Positions 17,100 to 23,945 of a stretch of 64,000 bases of DNA are shown here, in pieces (the first letter of the stretch is position 1; each line of letters starts with the position of its first letter). A program made the translations under genes and the position numbers. The stretch is from Streptomyces sp. SKN60 (GTDB lineage Bacteria; Actinomycetota; Actinomycetes; Streptomycetales; Streptomycetaceae): NCBI RefSeq assembly GCF_026236535.1, contig NZ_JAHTMW010000009.1, forward strand, positions 124,001 to 188,000, written 5' to 3'. A model generated the notes under the pieces. The model did no database searches, was not told where the DNA came from, and saw only the letters and a program-made list of their open reading frames with translations.

Positions 17100-18196
17100 C
17101 TCCACCCGCTCCCGTGACCGCTGCCGAAGAACAGTCGGTGGTCGCGAAGCTGTCGACGCTCGACCGCTTCCTCGCCGTCTGGATCCTGCTCGCCATGGCG
17201 CTCGGCCTGGGCCTCGGCCGGCTGATTCCGGGCCTGAATGATGCCCTGGCGAAGGTCGAGGTCGGCGGTGTCTCGCTGCCGATCGCGGTCGGCCTGCTGA
17301 TCATGATGTACCCGGTGCTCGCGAAGGTCCGCTACGACAAGCTCGACGCCGTCACCGGCGACCGCAAGCTGATGGTCTCGTCGCTGGTGATCAACTGGGC
17401 CCTCGGGCCCGCGGTCATGTTCGCCCTTGCCTGGATCTTCCTGGCGGACCTGCCCGAGTACCGCACCGGCCTGATCATCGTGGGCCTCGCCCGCTGCATC
17501 GCCATGGTGATCATCTGGAACGACCTCGCCTGCGGAGACCGCGAGGCCGCCGCCGTCCTCGTCGCCCTCAACAGCGTCTTCCAGGTCCTGGCCTTCGGCC
17601 TGCTGGGCTGGTTCTACCTCGACATCCTGCCCGGGTGGCTGGGCCTCGGCGAGGGTGAGACCCTCGACATCTCCATGTGGAAGATCGCCCTCAACGTCGT
17701 CATCTTCCTCGGCATCCCGCTGCTCGCCGGCTTCCTCACCCGCCGCATCGGCGAGAAGAGGCTCGGCCGCGAGTCCTACGAGGTGAAGTTCCTGCCGAAG
17801 ATCGGGCCGTGGGCGCTGTACGGGCTGCTGTTCACGATCGTCATCCTCTTCGCTCTACAGGGGAAGACGATCACCTCGCAGCCCCTCGACGTGGCCCGCA
17901 TTGCGCTTCCGCTCCTCGTGTACTTCGCCGTGATGTGGTTCGGCACCTTCGCCCTCGGCAAGGCGATCGGCCTGCACTACGACCGCACCGCCACCCTCGC
18001 CTTCACCGCCGCCGGCAACAACTTCGAGCTCGCCATCGCCGTCGCCATCGCCACCTTCGGCGTCACCAGCGGTCAGGCCCTGTCCGGCGTCGTCGGCCCG
18101 CTCATCGAGGTCCCCGTCCTGGTCGCGCTCGTCTACGTGTCGCTGGCCTGGCGCAGGAAGTTCGCCGCCCCGGCCCACGTGCCCACGCGGCGGTAG
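17096..18196 (+). CDS. acr3: ACR3-type arsenite efflux permease
   Basis: A 366-aa integral membrane protein with about ten transmembrane helices that exports arsenite using the proton motive force. The conserved ACR3 cysteine lies in VGLARCIAMVIIWN (about residues 125-138), the site involved in arsenite transport, and the family segment AAGNNFELAIAVAIA is present near the C-terminus. Length is typical. It is coupled to arsR1 by a GTGA overlap. It is often labelled arsB, but the sequence is ACR3, not the NhaA-fold ArsB. Confidence 0.93.
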   Translation: MTPPAPVTAAEEQSVVAKLSTLDRFLAVWILLAMALGLGLGRLIPGLNDALAKVEVGGVSLPIAVGLLIMMYPVLAKVRYDKLDAVTGDRKLMVSSLVINWALGPAVMFALAWIFLADLPEYRTGLIIVGLARCIAMVIIWNDLACGDREAAAVLVALNSVFQVLAFGLLGWFYLDILPGWLGLGEGETLDISMWKIALNVVIFLGIPLLAGFLTRRIGEKRLGRESYEVKFLPKIGPWALYGLLFTIVILFALQGKTITSQPLDVARIALPLLVYFAVMWFGTFALGKAIGLHYDRTATLAFTAAGNNFELAIAVAIATFGVTSGQALSGVVGPLIEVPVLVALVYVSLAWRRKFAAPAHVPTRR

Positions 18197-18254
18197 ACGC
18201 GGTGCCGTGCGCTCCCGGCCGTCCCGCTCCTTCCGGCGGGCGCGGCCGGCGCGG

Positions 18255-18617
18255 TCATTCCGAGGCGGCCTTGATCAGCAGGCGGCCCATGGCGGCGAGC
18301 ACGGCGGGTTCGAAGCGGTAGTAGACCCAGGTGCCGCGTCGCTCGGAGGAGAGCAGGCCGGCCTCCTTGAGCTTCTTCAGGTGGTGCGACACGGTCGGCC
18401 CCGACACGCCCACGTCGGAGATGGCGCAGACGCACGGCTGCCCCTCCTCGTACGAGGCGATCGTGGACAGGAGCTGGAGGCGGATCGGATGGGCGAGGAC
18501 GTGGAACGCCTTCGCGGTCCGCTCGGCCTCGTCTGCGGTCAGGGGGCGCTCGTTCAGGGGCGTGGCGGAGAGCTCGGCCTCGACCCGGGGCAATGGAAGC
18601 CTGGGGGAGTTCGGCAT
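18255..18617 (-). CDS. ArsR family regulator (arsR2), duplicate lacking the N-terminal Cys pair
   Basis: A 120-aa winged-helix repressor with recognition helix SGPTVSHHLKKLKEAGLL and a CVC metal-binding motif (QPCVCAISD). It is closely related to arsR3: roughly 90 bp around the recognition helix (about 18333-18421 versus 19233-19328) are almost identical. Unlike arsR3 it has no N-terminal CC, which forms part of the arsenite site in corynebacterial ArsR proteins (family knowledge). Its metal response may be altered. An operator-like box sits 5 bp upstream of its start. It faces acr3 tail-to-tail. Confidence 0.88.
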   Translation of the reverse strand: MPNSPRLPLPRVEAELSATPLNERPLTADEAERTAKAFHVLAHPIRLQLLSTIASYEEGQPCVCAISDVGVSGPTVSHHLKKLKEAGLLSSERRGTWVYYRFEPAVLAAMGRLLIKAASE

Positions 18618-18621
18618 TCCC

Positions 18622-18642
18622 CTATGTTGACATACATCGAAT
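18622..18642. promoter_or_regulatory. ArsR operator-like box upstream of arsR2
   Basis: Shares the core CTATGTTGACA with boxes at 19529-19550 and 19591-19613. Its position directly before the arsR2 start suggests autoregulation. Confidence 0.55.
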
Positions 18643-18659
18643 CAGGCGGCGCCGTGGCG

Positions 18660-19163
18660 TCAGGCGATGTGAGGGCTGCGGCGTTCGACGAGCACGGTGT
18701 CGCGCCAGCGGCCGTGGTGCAGTGCGATGCGTTCGCGGGTGCCGATGATCCGGAAGCCGGCCCGCTGGTGGACGGCGAGGCTGGCGGCGTTCTCGGGGAA
18801 GATTCCGGACTGGATCGTCCAGATCCCGGCCGCCTCCGTCGAGTCGATCAGCGCCTTGAGCAGGGACGCGGCGACGCCCCGCCCGCGCGCGTCGGGGTGT
18901 ACGTAGACGGAGTGCTCGACCACACCCGCGTACGCGGCCCGCTCGGAGACCTTGCTCGCGGCGACCCAGCCGTGCACACGGCCGGTCTCGTCGACGGCGG
19001 CGAAGCGGTGCCTGGGCAGTCTGGCGGCGTCGAACCGCTCCCAGGTGGGAGCGGCGGTCTCGAAAGTGGCGTTGCCCTCGTCGATCCCGGCCTGGTAGAT
19101 CGCCAGGACCTGCTCGGCGTGCTCCGCCGCGAGGGGTACGACGGCCGCGGTGGAGGCGGTCAC
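18660..19163 (-). CDS. arsN: GNAT N-acetyltransferase, ArsN1-like
   Basis: A 167-aa acetyltransferase of the phosphinothricin/arsinothricin type. Early motif IYQAGIDEGNATFET (about residues 17-31) is the substrate-side signature of this family, and HPDARGRGVAASLL (about 93-106) is the acetyl-CoA pyrophosphate loop. In ars operons these enzymes N-acetylate the arsenic antibiotic arsinothricin (family knowledge). Phosphinothricin acetylation is the alternative. The GTG start overlaps the arsR3 stop by 4 nt, so the gene is coupled to arsR3 and repressed by it. Confidence 0.85.
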   Translation of the reverse strand: MTASTAAVVPLAAEHAEQVLAIYQAGIDEGNATFETAAPTWERFDAARLPRHRFAAVDETGRVHGWVAASKVSERAAYAGVVEHSVYVHPDARGRGVAASLLKALIDSTEAAGIWTIQSGIFPENAASLAVHQRAGFRIIGTRERIALHHGRWRDTVLVERRSPHIA

Positions 19164-19525
19164 GCGGCGGCTGCCTTGGTGAGCAGCTGCCCCATCGCCG
19201 CGAGTACGGCCGGCTCGACCCGGTAGTGCACCCAGGTGCCGCGTCGCTCGGAGGAGAGCAGGCCGGCCTCCTTCAGCTTCTTCAGGTGGTGCGACACGGT
19301 CGGCCCCGACACGCCCACGTCGGAGATGTCGCACACGCACGCCTCGCCGCCCTCGTGGGAGGCGACCGCCGAGAACAGGCGCAGGCGGATCGGGTTGCCC
19401 AGCGCGTCGAACATCTTCGCGGTCCGCTCGGCCTCCTCGGAGGTCAGCGGGCGCTCGTTCAGCGGCGGGCAGCAAGGGGCGGCGGCCTCAGGCTGGATCA
19501 GCGGGAACTCGGTGCTATTCGACAT
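19160..19525 (-). CDS. ArsR family regulator (arsR3)
   Basis: A 121-aa winged-helix repressor with an N-terminal cysteine pair (PCCPP, residues 18-19) and a CVC motif (residues 63-65). These match the three-cysteine arsenite site of corynebacterial ArsR. The recognition helix is identical to that of arsR2. ATG 19525 is chosen because it overlaps the operator and starts MSNSTEF; a longer frame reaches 19606 but crosses both operators. It is followed by arsN in an overlapping operon and is divergent from arsO. Confidence 0.9.
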   Translation of the reverse strand: MSNSTEFPLIQPEAAAPCCPPLNERPLTSEEAERTAKMFDALGNPIRLRLFSAVASHEGGEACVCDISDVGVSGPTVSHHLKKLKEAGLLSSERRGTWVHYRVEPAVLAAMGQLLTKAAAA

Positions 19526-19546
19526 GTGTCTATGTTGACACATGTC
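19521..19546. promoter_or_regulatory. ArsR operator with perfect 10-bp arms
   Basis: GACATGTGTC (19521-19530) and its exact reverse complement (19537-19546) flank the 6-bp spacer TATGTT. The site covers the arsR3 start codon, so bound repressor would block arsR3-arsN expression directly. Confidence 0.7.
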
Positions 19547-19586
19547 GAACCAGTAGAGGGGGGCGGGGTTACCAGGCAACTTCGAT

Positions 19587-19653
19587 GAATGTCTATGTTG
19601 ACGCATGTCAATTCAGGTGTCATGCTGGCCGAGCAATACATCGACAGATGTCG
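19587..19653. promoter_or_regulatory. second ArsR-type box and CGACA/TGTCG repeat upstream of arsO
   Basis: A box with the GTCTATGTTGAC core (about 19591-19602, continuing to 19613) and a short inverted repeat (CGACA 19642-19646, TGTCG 19649-19653) lie in the arsO leader. They probably bring arsO under the same ArsR control. Confidence 0.5.
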
Positions 19654-19672
19654 AAATAGAGAGGGGAACGTC

Positions 19673-21046
19673 GTGAACGCCACCGTCACCGACCAGCTGC
19701 CTGTCCTCGTGATCGGCGCCGGGCCTGCCGGCCTGGCCGCAGCCGCCCACCTCGTCGAGCGCGGGCTCGAACCGCTGGTCCTGGAGGCCGGGCCGGTCGC
19801 CGGCGCGGCGGTGCGCGAGTGGTCGCACGTCCGGCTGTTCTCCACCTGGGGCGAGATCACAGACCAGGCCGCCGAGAAGCTCCTGGCCCCCACCGGCTGG
19901 GTGAAGCCCGACGCGAAGACGTACCCGACCGGCGGCGACTGGGCGGAGAAGTACCTCCAGCCGCTGGCCGACGTCCTCGGCGACAAGGTCCGCTTCGGCG
20001 CCACGGTCACCGGCGTCTCCCGCTCCGGCCGCGACCGGATCGTCGACGCCGACCGGGAGACCCAGCCCTTCGTCGTCCACGTCGCCCACGCCGACGGACG
20101 CGAAGAGCGACTTTTCGCCCGTGCCGTGATCGACGCCTCCGGCACCTGGTCCACCCCGAGCCCGGCCGGCGCCTCCGGCCTGCCGGCCCTGGGCGAGAAG
20201 GCCGCCGCCGACCGCGTCACCTACCGCGTCCCCGACCTCAAGGACCCGGTCGTTCGCTCCCGTTTCGCGGGCAAGCGCACCGCAGTGATCGGCTCCGGCG
20301 CCTCCGCGTTCAACGCGCTCACCTCGCTCGCGGACCTGGCCCGGGCCGAGGACGGCGAGGGGACCAAGGCGGTATGGATCCTGCGCCGTGGCATCTCCGG
20401 CTCCACCTTCGGCGGTGGCACCGCCGACCAGCTGCCCGCCCGCGGCGCCCTCGGGCTTGCCGCCAAGGCCGCCGTCGACGAGGGCCACGCCGACGCCGTC
20501 ACCGGCTTCCGTACGGAGGCGATCGAGCGCGACGGCGACCAGCTCGTGCTGGTGGCCGAGGACGGCCGACGGCTCGAAACGGTCGACGAGGTCATCGTCC
20601 TCACCGGCTTCCGCCCCGACCTGTCCTTCCTCGACGAGCTGCGCCTCGGCCTGGACGAGCGCCTTCAGGCCCCGGTCGAACTCGCTCCGCTGATCGACCC
20701 CAACCAGCACTCCTGCGGCACCGTCTACCCGCACGGCGTGAAGGAGCTCTCCCACCCGGAGGAAGACGTCTACCTCGTCGGCATGAAGTCCTACGGCCGC
20801 GCCCCGACCTTCCTCGCCCTCACCGGCTACGAGCAGGTCCGCTCCGTGGTCGCCTCCATCGCCGGCGACCACGAGTCCGCCGAACGCGTCGAACTCGTCC
20901 TGCCCGAAACCGGAGTCTGCGGCGGATCCGGCCTCTTCGACCAGCCCGACACCGACAACCAGTCCGACGGCGGCGGCTGCTGCGCCCCCGCCCCGGCCCT
21001 CATCCAGCTCGGCACCAACACCCAGGCGCCGTCCTGCGGATCGTGA
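19673..21046 (+). CDS. arsO: ArsO-type FAD/NAD(P)-dependent monooxygenase
   Basis: A 457-aa flavoprotein. The FAD site GAGPAGLAAAAH is at about residues 13-24 and a second Rossmann motif VIGSGASAFN lies at about 206. The segment VREWSHVRLFSTW is typical of the ArsO/flavin monooxygenase-like family of ars operons, whose reaction is not firmly established. The C-terminal tail is cysteine-rich (GVCGGSG, GGGCCAP), which may bind trivalent arsenic (inference). The GTG start has GAGAGGGGA 5 nt upstream; the frame is open further upstream, but that part covers operators. Its stop overlaps a truncated acetyltransferase start. Confidence 0.85.
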   Translation: MNATVTDQLPVLVIGAGPAGLAAAAHLVERGLEPLVLEAGPVAGAAVREWSHVRLFSTWGEITDQAAEKLLAPTGWVKPDAKTYPTGGDWAEKYLQPLADVLGDKVRFGATVTGVSRSGRDRIVDADRETQPFVVHVAHADGREERLFARAVIDASGTWSTPSPAGASGLPALGEKAAADRVTYRVPDLKDPVVRSRFAGKRTAVIGSGASAFNALTSLADLARAEDGEGTKAVWILRRGISGSTFGGGTADQLPARGALGLAAKAAVDEGHADAVTGFRTEAIERDGDQLVLVAEDGRRLETVDEVIVLTGFRPDLSFLDELRLGLDERLQAPVELAPLIDPNQHSCGTVYPHGVKELSHPEEDVYLVGMKSYGRAPTFLALTGYEQVRSVVASIAGDHESAERVELVLPETGVCGGSGLFDQPDTDNQSDGGGCCAPAPALIQLGTNTQAPSCGS

Positions 21047-21263
21047 CCGACCTGACCACCCGGGGCCCAGCGCGCAGGTCGATACGGCTTGGCAGCCGTG
21101 AACCGGTCGTGGTGCGGCCGTTCGCCGAGGGCGACTCCGTTGCGCAGTTGACGCGTCTGCTTGTATGCGTGCCGCACGCCACGTCCGACCCCGATATCCG
21201 GATCTTGCAGGGACTCCCCGAACGGGTCGGTCGCCCGCAGGTCCGGTTGTGCTGGTCGGTCAT
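21000..21263 (-). CDS. small Cys/His-rich protein, chimeric C-terminus
   Basis: An 87-aa frame with ATG 21263 preceded by GAGGGGAC. The first 34 residues hold a zinc-knuckle-like set, CGRPTRSGSPC then ACGTH, of a kind common on phages and integrative elements. After THT the frame crosses the presumed junction (about 21162) into the antisense of the acetyltransferase fragment and arsO, so the rest is probably not native. It may be a relic of the mobile element that carried the ars genes. Confidence 0.4.
   Translation of the reverse strand: MTDQHNRTCGRPTRSGSPCKIRISGSDVACGTHTSRRVNCATESPSANGRTTTGSRLPSRIDLRAGPRVVRSVTIRRTAPGCWCRAG
21043..21162 (+). pseudogene. truncated GNAT acetyltransferase start
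   Basis: A GTG overlapping the arsO stop (GTGA) opens a frame whose residues 24-40 (VVRPFAEGDSVAQLTRLL) look like the N-terminus of a GNAT acetyltransferase. After LL, at about 21162, the similarity ends abruptly and the frame continues into unrelated basic sequence. The acetyl-CoA loop is missing, so this is a 5' fragment, probably cut by a recombination junction inside the island. Confidence 0.55.
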
Positions 21264-21431
21264 GTGCACTGGTCCCCTCTGGCGGAAAGCCGATCGGGAT
21301 CTTCTCCCGGATTGCTCCCGAGGGAGGGGAACGCGGAAATCGGTCGCGCGCTACGTGGCGGTGGAGCGGGCTCGGCGGAAGGCCCCCGATGCCGAGCGCA
21401 GGCCCCGCTGCCGACGGCGTCGGACCCGCTC

Positions 21432-21471
21432 TGGGAGCCGGATCCTGAAGTCGGCTCCCACACGGCTCCCA
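21432..21471. repeat. GGCTCCCA repeats near the right attachment site
   Basis: TGGGAGCC occurs at 21432-21439, and its complement GGCTCCCA at 21453-21460 and 21464-21471, two of them 11 bp apart. Short repeats beside an attachment core are typical of integrase arm-binding sites. That role is inferred. Confidence 0.4.
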
Positions 21472-21490
21472 AGGTGCCCAGAAAACCACT

Positions 21491-21526
21491 CAGGGGCCTG
21501 ATCCGATGTCTCGGATCAAGCCCCTG
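21491..21526 (-). terminator. tRNA-Pro terminator hairpin
   Basis: A 16-bp stem (21491-21506 with 21511-21526, one mismatch) and a TGTC loop lie just 3' of the tRNA gene. Half of this hairpin is inside the duplicated attachment repeat; at the left copy (15031-15050) the partner arm is absent. Confidence 0.75.
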
Positions 21527-21585
21527 ACCTGGTCTTGCGGCTGTCGGGGTGGCGGGATTTGAACCCACGACCTCTTCGTCCCGAA
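21505..21585. repeat. right attachment-site copy overlapping tRNA-Pro(CGG)
   Basis: Matches 15031-15111 with two differences; 21520-21585 is an exact 66-bp repeat. The match starts in the tRNA anticodon loop and runs through its 3' end. The island 15112-21519 lies between the two copies. Confidence 0.88.
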
Positions 21586-21617
21586 CGAAGCGCGCTGCCA
21601 AGCTGCGCTACACCCCG
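21544..21617 (-). tRNA. tRNA-Pro (anticodon CGG)
   Basis: A full cloverleaf on the - strand: 7-bp acceptor stem CGGGGTG/CACCCCG, D stem GCGC/GCGC, anticodon stem CTTCG/CGAAG with loop TTCGGGA (anticodon CGG), T stem GTGGG/CCCGC with loop TTCAAAT, and discriminator A. CCA is not encoded. Its 3' half is duplicated at 15031-15111. Confidence 0.97.
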
Positions 21618-21657
21618 ATGTCGCTGCTCTGGTCTTTCTCCGTCGCGGCGACATCGC

Positions 21658-22338
21658 TTACTTTAGCCCACCCGCGCCCAGAGACGAAATCCGGTTTACG
21701 CGGCCCGCCACCGCAGGTCGGAAGCGGTCTGCCGTGACCAGGGCGAGGCCCAGGGCGTAGAAGGCCAGGGCGAGCACCAGGGCGTTGGTGAGGACGCCGG
21801 CATAGCCGTGGGCGGTGACGTCGAGGAAGGGGTACGTGTAGCGGGTCGGGGTGTCCGGGGGGAGCAGGGCGCCGCGGGTCAGGGCGAAGAGCAGGTAGGC
21901 GGCGGGGGCGGCGAGCCACTGGGCGGCGTGGCGCCGGCGGAGGGTGCCCGGCGGGGTGAGGAGCAGCCAGTCGAGGAGTACGCCGAGCGGGGTCACCGTG
22001 TGGAGGAGCTGGTTGGCGACCGCCCGGGGGCCGGAGAGGCGGGCGATCTCGGCGGCCTGGTTGAAGGGGCTCGCCGGGTTGTCCAGGACCAGGTGGAAGA
22101 CGAGGCCGACCACCGAGATGCAGAGCAGCACCCCGCCCGTCCACAGCGGGGCCGGCGGCGGCAGGCGCCGCCAGGCCCGTACGGCGCCCAGGCCGAGGAC
22201 GGCGGCGACCGCGGTGTTCGACCAGATGGTGAAGAAGGAGAAGACGACGAGGGGGCTGCCCTCGACGCACTCGATCACGATGCCCGTCGCGGCGGCCAGG
22301 GCGATCAGCCCGCGGAGGAGTGAGGTCACGTACGGCAT
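21658..22338 (-). CDS. Pr6Pr family membrane protein
   Basis: A 226-aa integral membrane protein with about six transmembrane helices. It matches the actinobacterial Pr6Pr family in length and in segments such as FSFFTIWSNTAVA, the HTVTPLGVLLDWLL helix and YTYPFLDV. Conserved His, Asn and Asp residues lie within the membrane, but no biochemical role is known to me. It has its own - strand unit between the tRNA and the phosphoesterase gene. Confidence 0.8.
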   Translation of the reverse strand: MPYVTSLLRGLIALAAATGIVIECVEGSPLVVFSFFTIWSNTAVAAVLGLGAVRAWRRLPPPAPLWTGGVLLCISVVGLVFHLVLDNPASPFNQAAEIARLSGPRAVANQLLHTVTPLGVLLDWLLLTPPGTLRRRHAAQWLAAPAAYLLFALTRGALLPPDTPTRYTYPFLDVTAHGYAGVLTNALVLALAFYALGLALVTADRFRPAVAGRVNRISSLGAGGLK

Positions 22339-22365
22339 GGGGGCACCGTACGGCTACACGTACGG

Positions 22366-23304
22366 CTACCCGCGCGCCGTCAGGGTGAGCAGCGTCGCCT
22401 CGGGCGGGCAGGCGAAGCGGACCGGGGTGTAGCGGTTGGTGCCGCAGCCGGCCGAGACGTGCAGGTAGGAGGTGTGGCCGCCGGCCGTGTGGGTGGACAG
22501 GCCCTTCACGCGGTCGGTGTCGAGGTCGCAGTTGGTGACCAGGGCGCCGTAGAAGGGGACGCACAGCTGCCCGCCGTGCGTGTGGCCGGCCAGGAGCAGG
22601 TCGTAGCCGTCCGCGGTGAAGGCGTCCAGGGCCCGCAGGTACGGGGCGTGGACGACGCCCATCGAGAAGTCGGCGTCCTGGTCGGGGCCGCCGGCCACCC
22701 GCTCGTACCGGTCCCGCTTGATGTGCGGGTCGTCGACGCCGGTGAAGGCGAGGTCCAGGTCGGGCAGCTTGAGCCGGCCGCGGGTGTTGGTGAGGTTCAC
22801 CCAGCCCGCCGCGTCGAACGCGTCCCGCAGGCCCTCCCAGGGGTTGTGGACGGCGCCGACCACCGGCGGGTTGCCGTTGAGGCCGTGCTTGCCCTGCACC
22901 TTCTCCTTCAGGTAGAGCGCGGGGTTGCGCAGCCGCGGCCCGTAGTAGTCGTTGGAGCCGAAGACGTACACACCGGGGAACTCCATCAGCGGACCCAGCG
23001 CGTCGAGCACCTCCGGCACCGCCTCGGTGTCGGAGAGGTTGTCGCCGGTGTTCACGACGAAGTCGGGACGCAGCCCGGCGAGCGACTGGAGCCAGGCGCG
23101 CTTCTTGCGCTGGCCGCTGACCATGTGGATGTCGGAGACCTGGAGGACCCGCAGGTCGCGCATGCCCCGGGGGAGCACCGGGATGGTCACCCGGCGCAGT
23201 CGGAAGGAGCGGGCCTCGAAGCCCGCCGCGTAGACGAGGCCGGCCGCCGCCGTCGCCGTGAGGCCTGCCGTGATCTTCAGGGGGATCCCGTACCGTGCGC
23301 GCAT
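22366..23304 (-). CDS. metallophosphoesterase
   Basis: A 312-aa calcineurin-like phosphoesterase with an N-terminal signal anchor (about residues 8-26). The metal-binding motifs are in order: SDIHM, NTGDNLSD, FGSNDYYG (N/D in place of GNH), and GHTHGGQ. It resembles the YkuE/YaeI type, membrane-attached hydrolases of phosphate esters or lipid-linked substrates. Asn replacing the usual His arrangement in the GNxx motif is common in this subgroup. The start at 23304 (MRARYGIPL) is preferred to the longer frame from 23370. Confidence 0.87.
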   Translation of the reverse strand: MRARYGIPLKITAGLTATAAAGLVYAAGFEARSFRLRRVTIPVLPRGMRDLRVLQVSDIHMVSGQRKKRAWLQSLAGLRPDFVVNTGDNLSDTEAVPEVLDALGPLMEFPGVYVFGSNDYYGPRLRNPALYLKEKVQGKHGLNGNPPVVGAVHNPWEGLRDAFDAAGWVNLTNTRGRLKLPDLDLAFTGVDDPHIKRDRYERVAGGPDQDADFSMGVVHAPYLRALDAFTADGYDLLLAGHTHGGQLCVPFYGALVTNCDLDTDRVKGLSTHTAGGHTSYLHVSAGCGTNRYTPVRFACPPEATLLTLTARG

Positions 23305-23378
23305 CCCCTTATCGTCGCAGACCCGATGAGCCGAAATGCGCGGGCGGTCGAGGCCCGGCACCTGCCACACTTGACCCC

Positions 23379-23843
23379 ATGACCACGCTCAAGGCCAAGC
23401 TTCAGGACGACCTCACCGCCGCGATCAAGGGACGCGACGAGCTGCGCTCCTCGACCCTGCGGATGACCATCGCCGCGATCAACAAGGAGGAGGTCGCGGG
23501 CAAGACCAAGCGCGAGCTCTCCGAGGACGAGGTGCAGAAGGTGATCGCCAAGGAGGCGAAGAAGCGCCGCGAGGCCGCCGACGCCTTCACCCAGGGCGGT
23601 CGTGCCGAGTCCGCCGCGCGTGAGCTGGCCGAGGGCGAGGTCCTCGACGCGTACCTGCCGAAGCAGCTGAGCGACGAGGAGCTGGAGGCCGTCGTGGCCG
23701 CCGCCGTCGCGGAGGCGAAGGCCGCGGGCGCCGAGGGGCCGCGCGCGATGGGCGCCGTGATGAAGATCGTGAACCCGAAGGTCGCCGGGCAGGCGGAGGG
23801 CGGCCGCGTGGCCGCCGCCGTGAAGAAGCTGCTCGCGGGCTGA
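23379..23843 (+). CDS. GatB/YqeY domain protein
   Basis: A 154-aa cytoplasmic protein of the YqeY family, related to the tRNA-interacting tail of GatB. It is helical and charged (TTLKAKLQDDLTAAIKGRD; PKQLSDEELEAVV). Its exact role is unknown. A CACACT -10-like element ends a few nt before ATG 23379, suggesting a leaderless transcript. The gene ends at a strong shared terminator. Confidence 0.9.
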   Translation: MTTLKAKLQDDLTAAIKGRDELRSSTLRMTIAAINKEEVAGKTKRELSEDEVQKVIAKEAKKRREAADAFTQGGRAESAARELAEGEVLDAYLPKQLSDEELEAVVAAAVAEAKAAGAEGPRAMGAVMKIVNPKVAGQAEGGRVAAAVKKLLAG

Positions 23844-23868
23844 CCGCCCACAGGACGTCGTACACAAG

Positions 23869-23905
23869 AAGGCGCCCCTCCCGAACGGATCGGGAGGGGC
23901 GCCTT
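23869..23905. terminator. bidirectional terminator
   Basis: A perfect 16-bp stem (23869-23884 and 23890-23905) with a 5-nt loop, between the convergent YqeY and penicillin-binding protein genes. Confidence 0.9.
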
Positions 23906-23945
23906 CGTCGCTGCTGCTGTTCCTGCGCCTGTTCCTGTGGCGGGA

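Noticed and set aside
15112-21519. Island as an integrative conjugative element
   Set aside because: There are no transfer, replication or integrase genes; only a cargo island with relics is supported.
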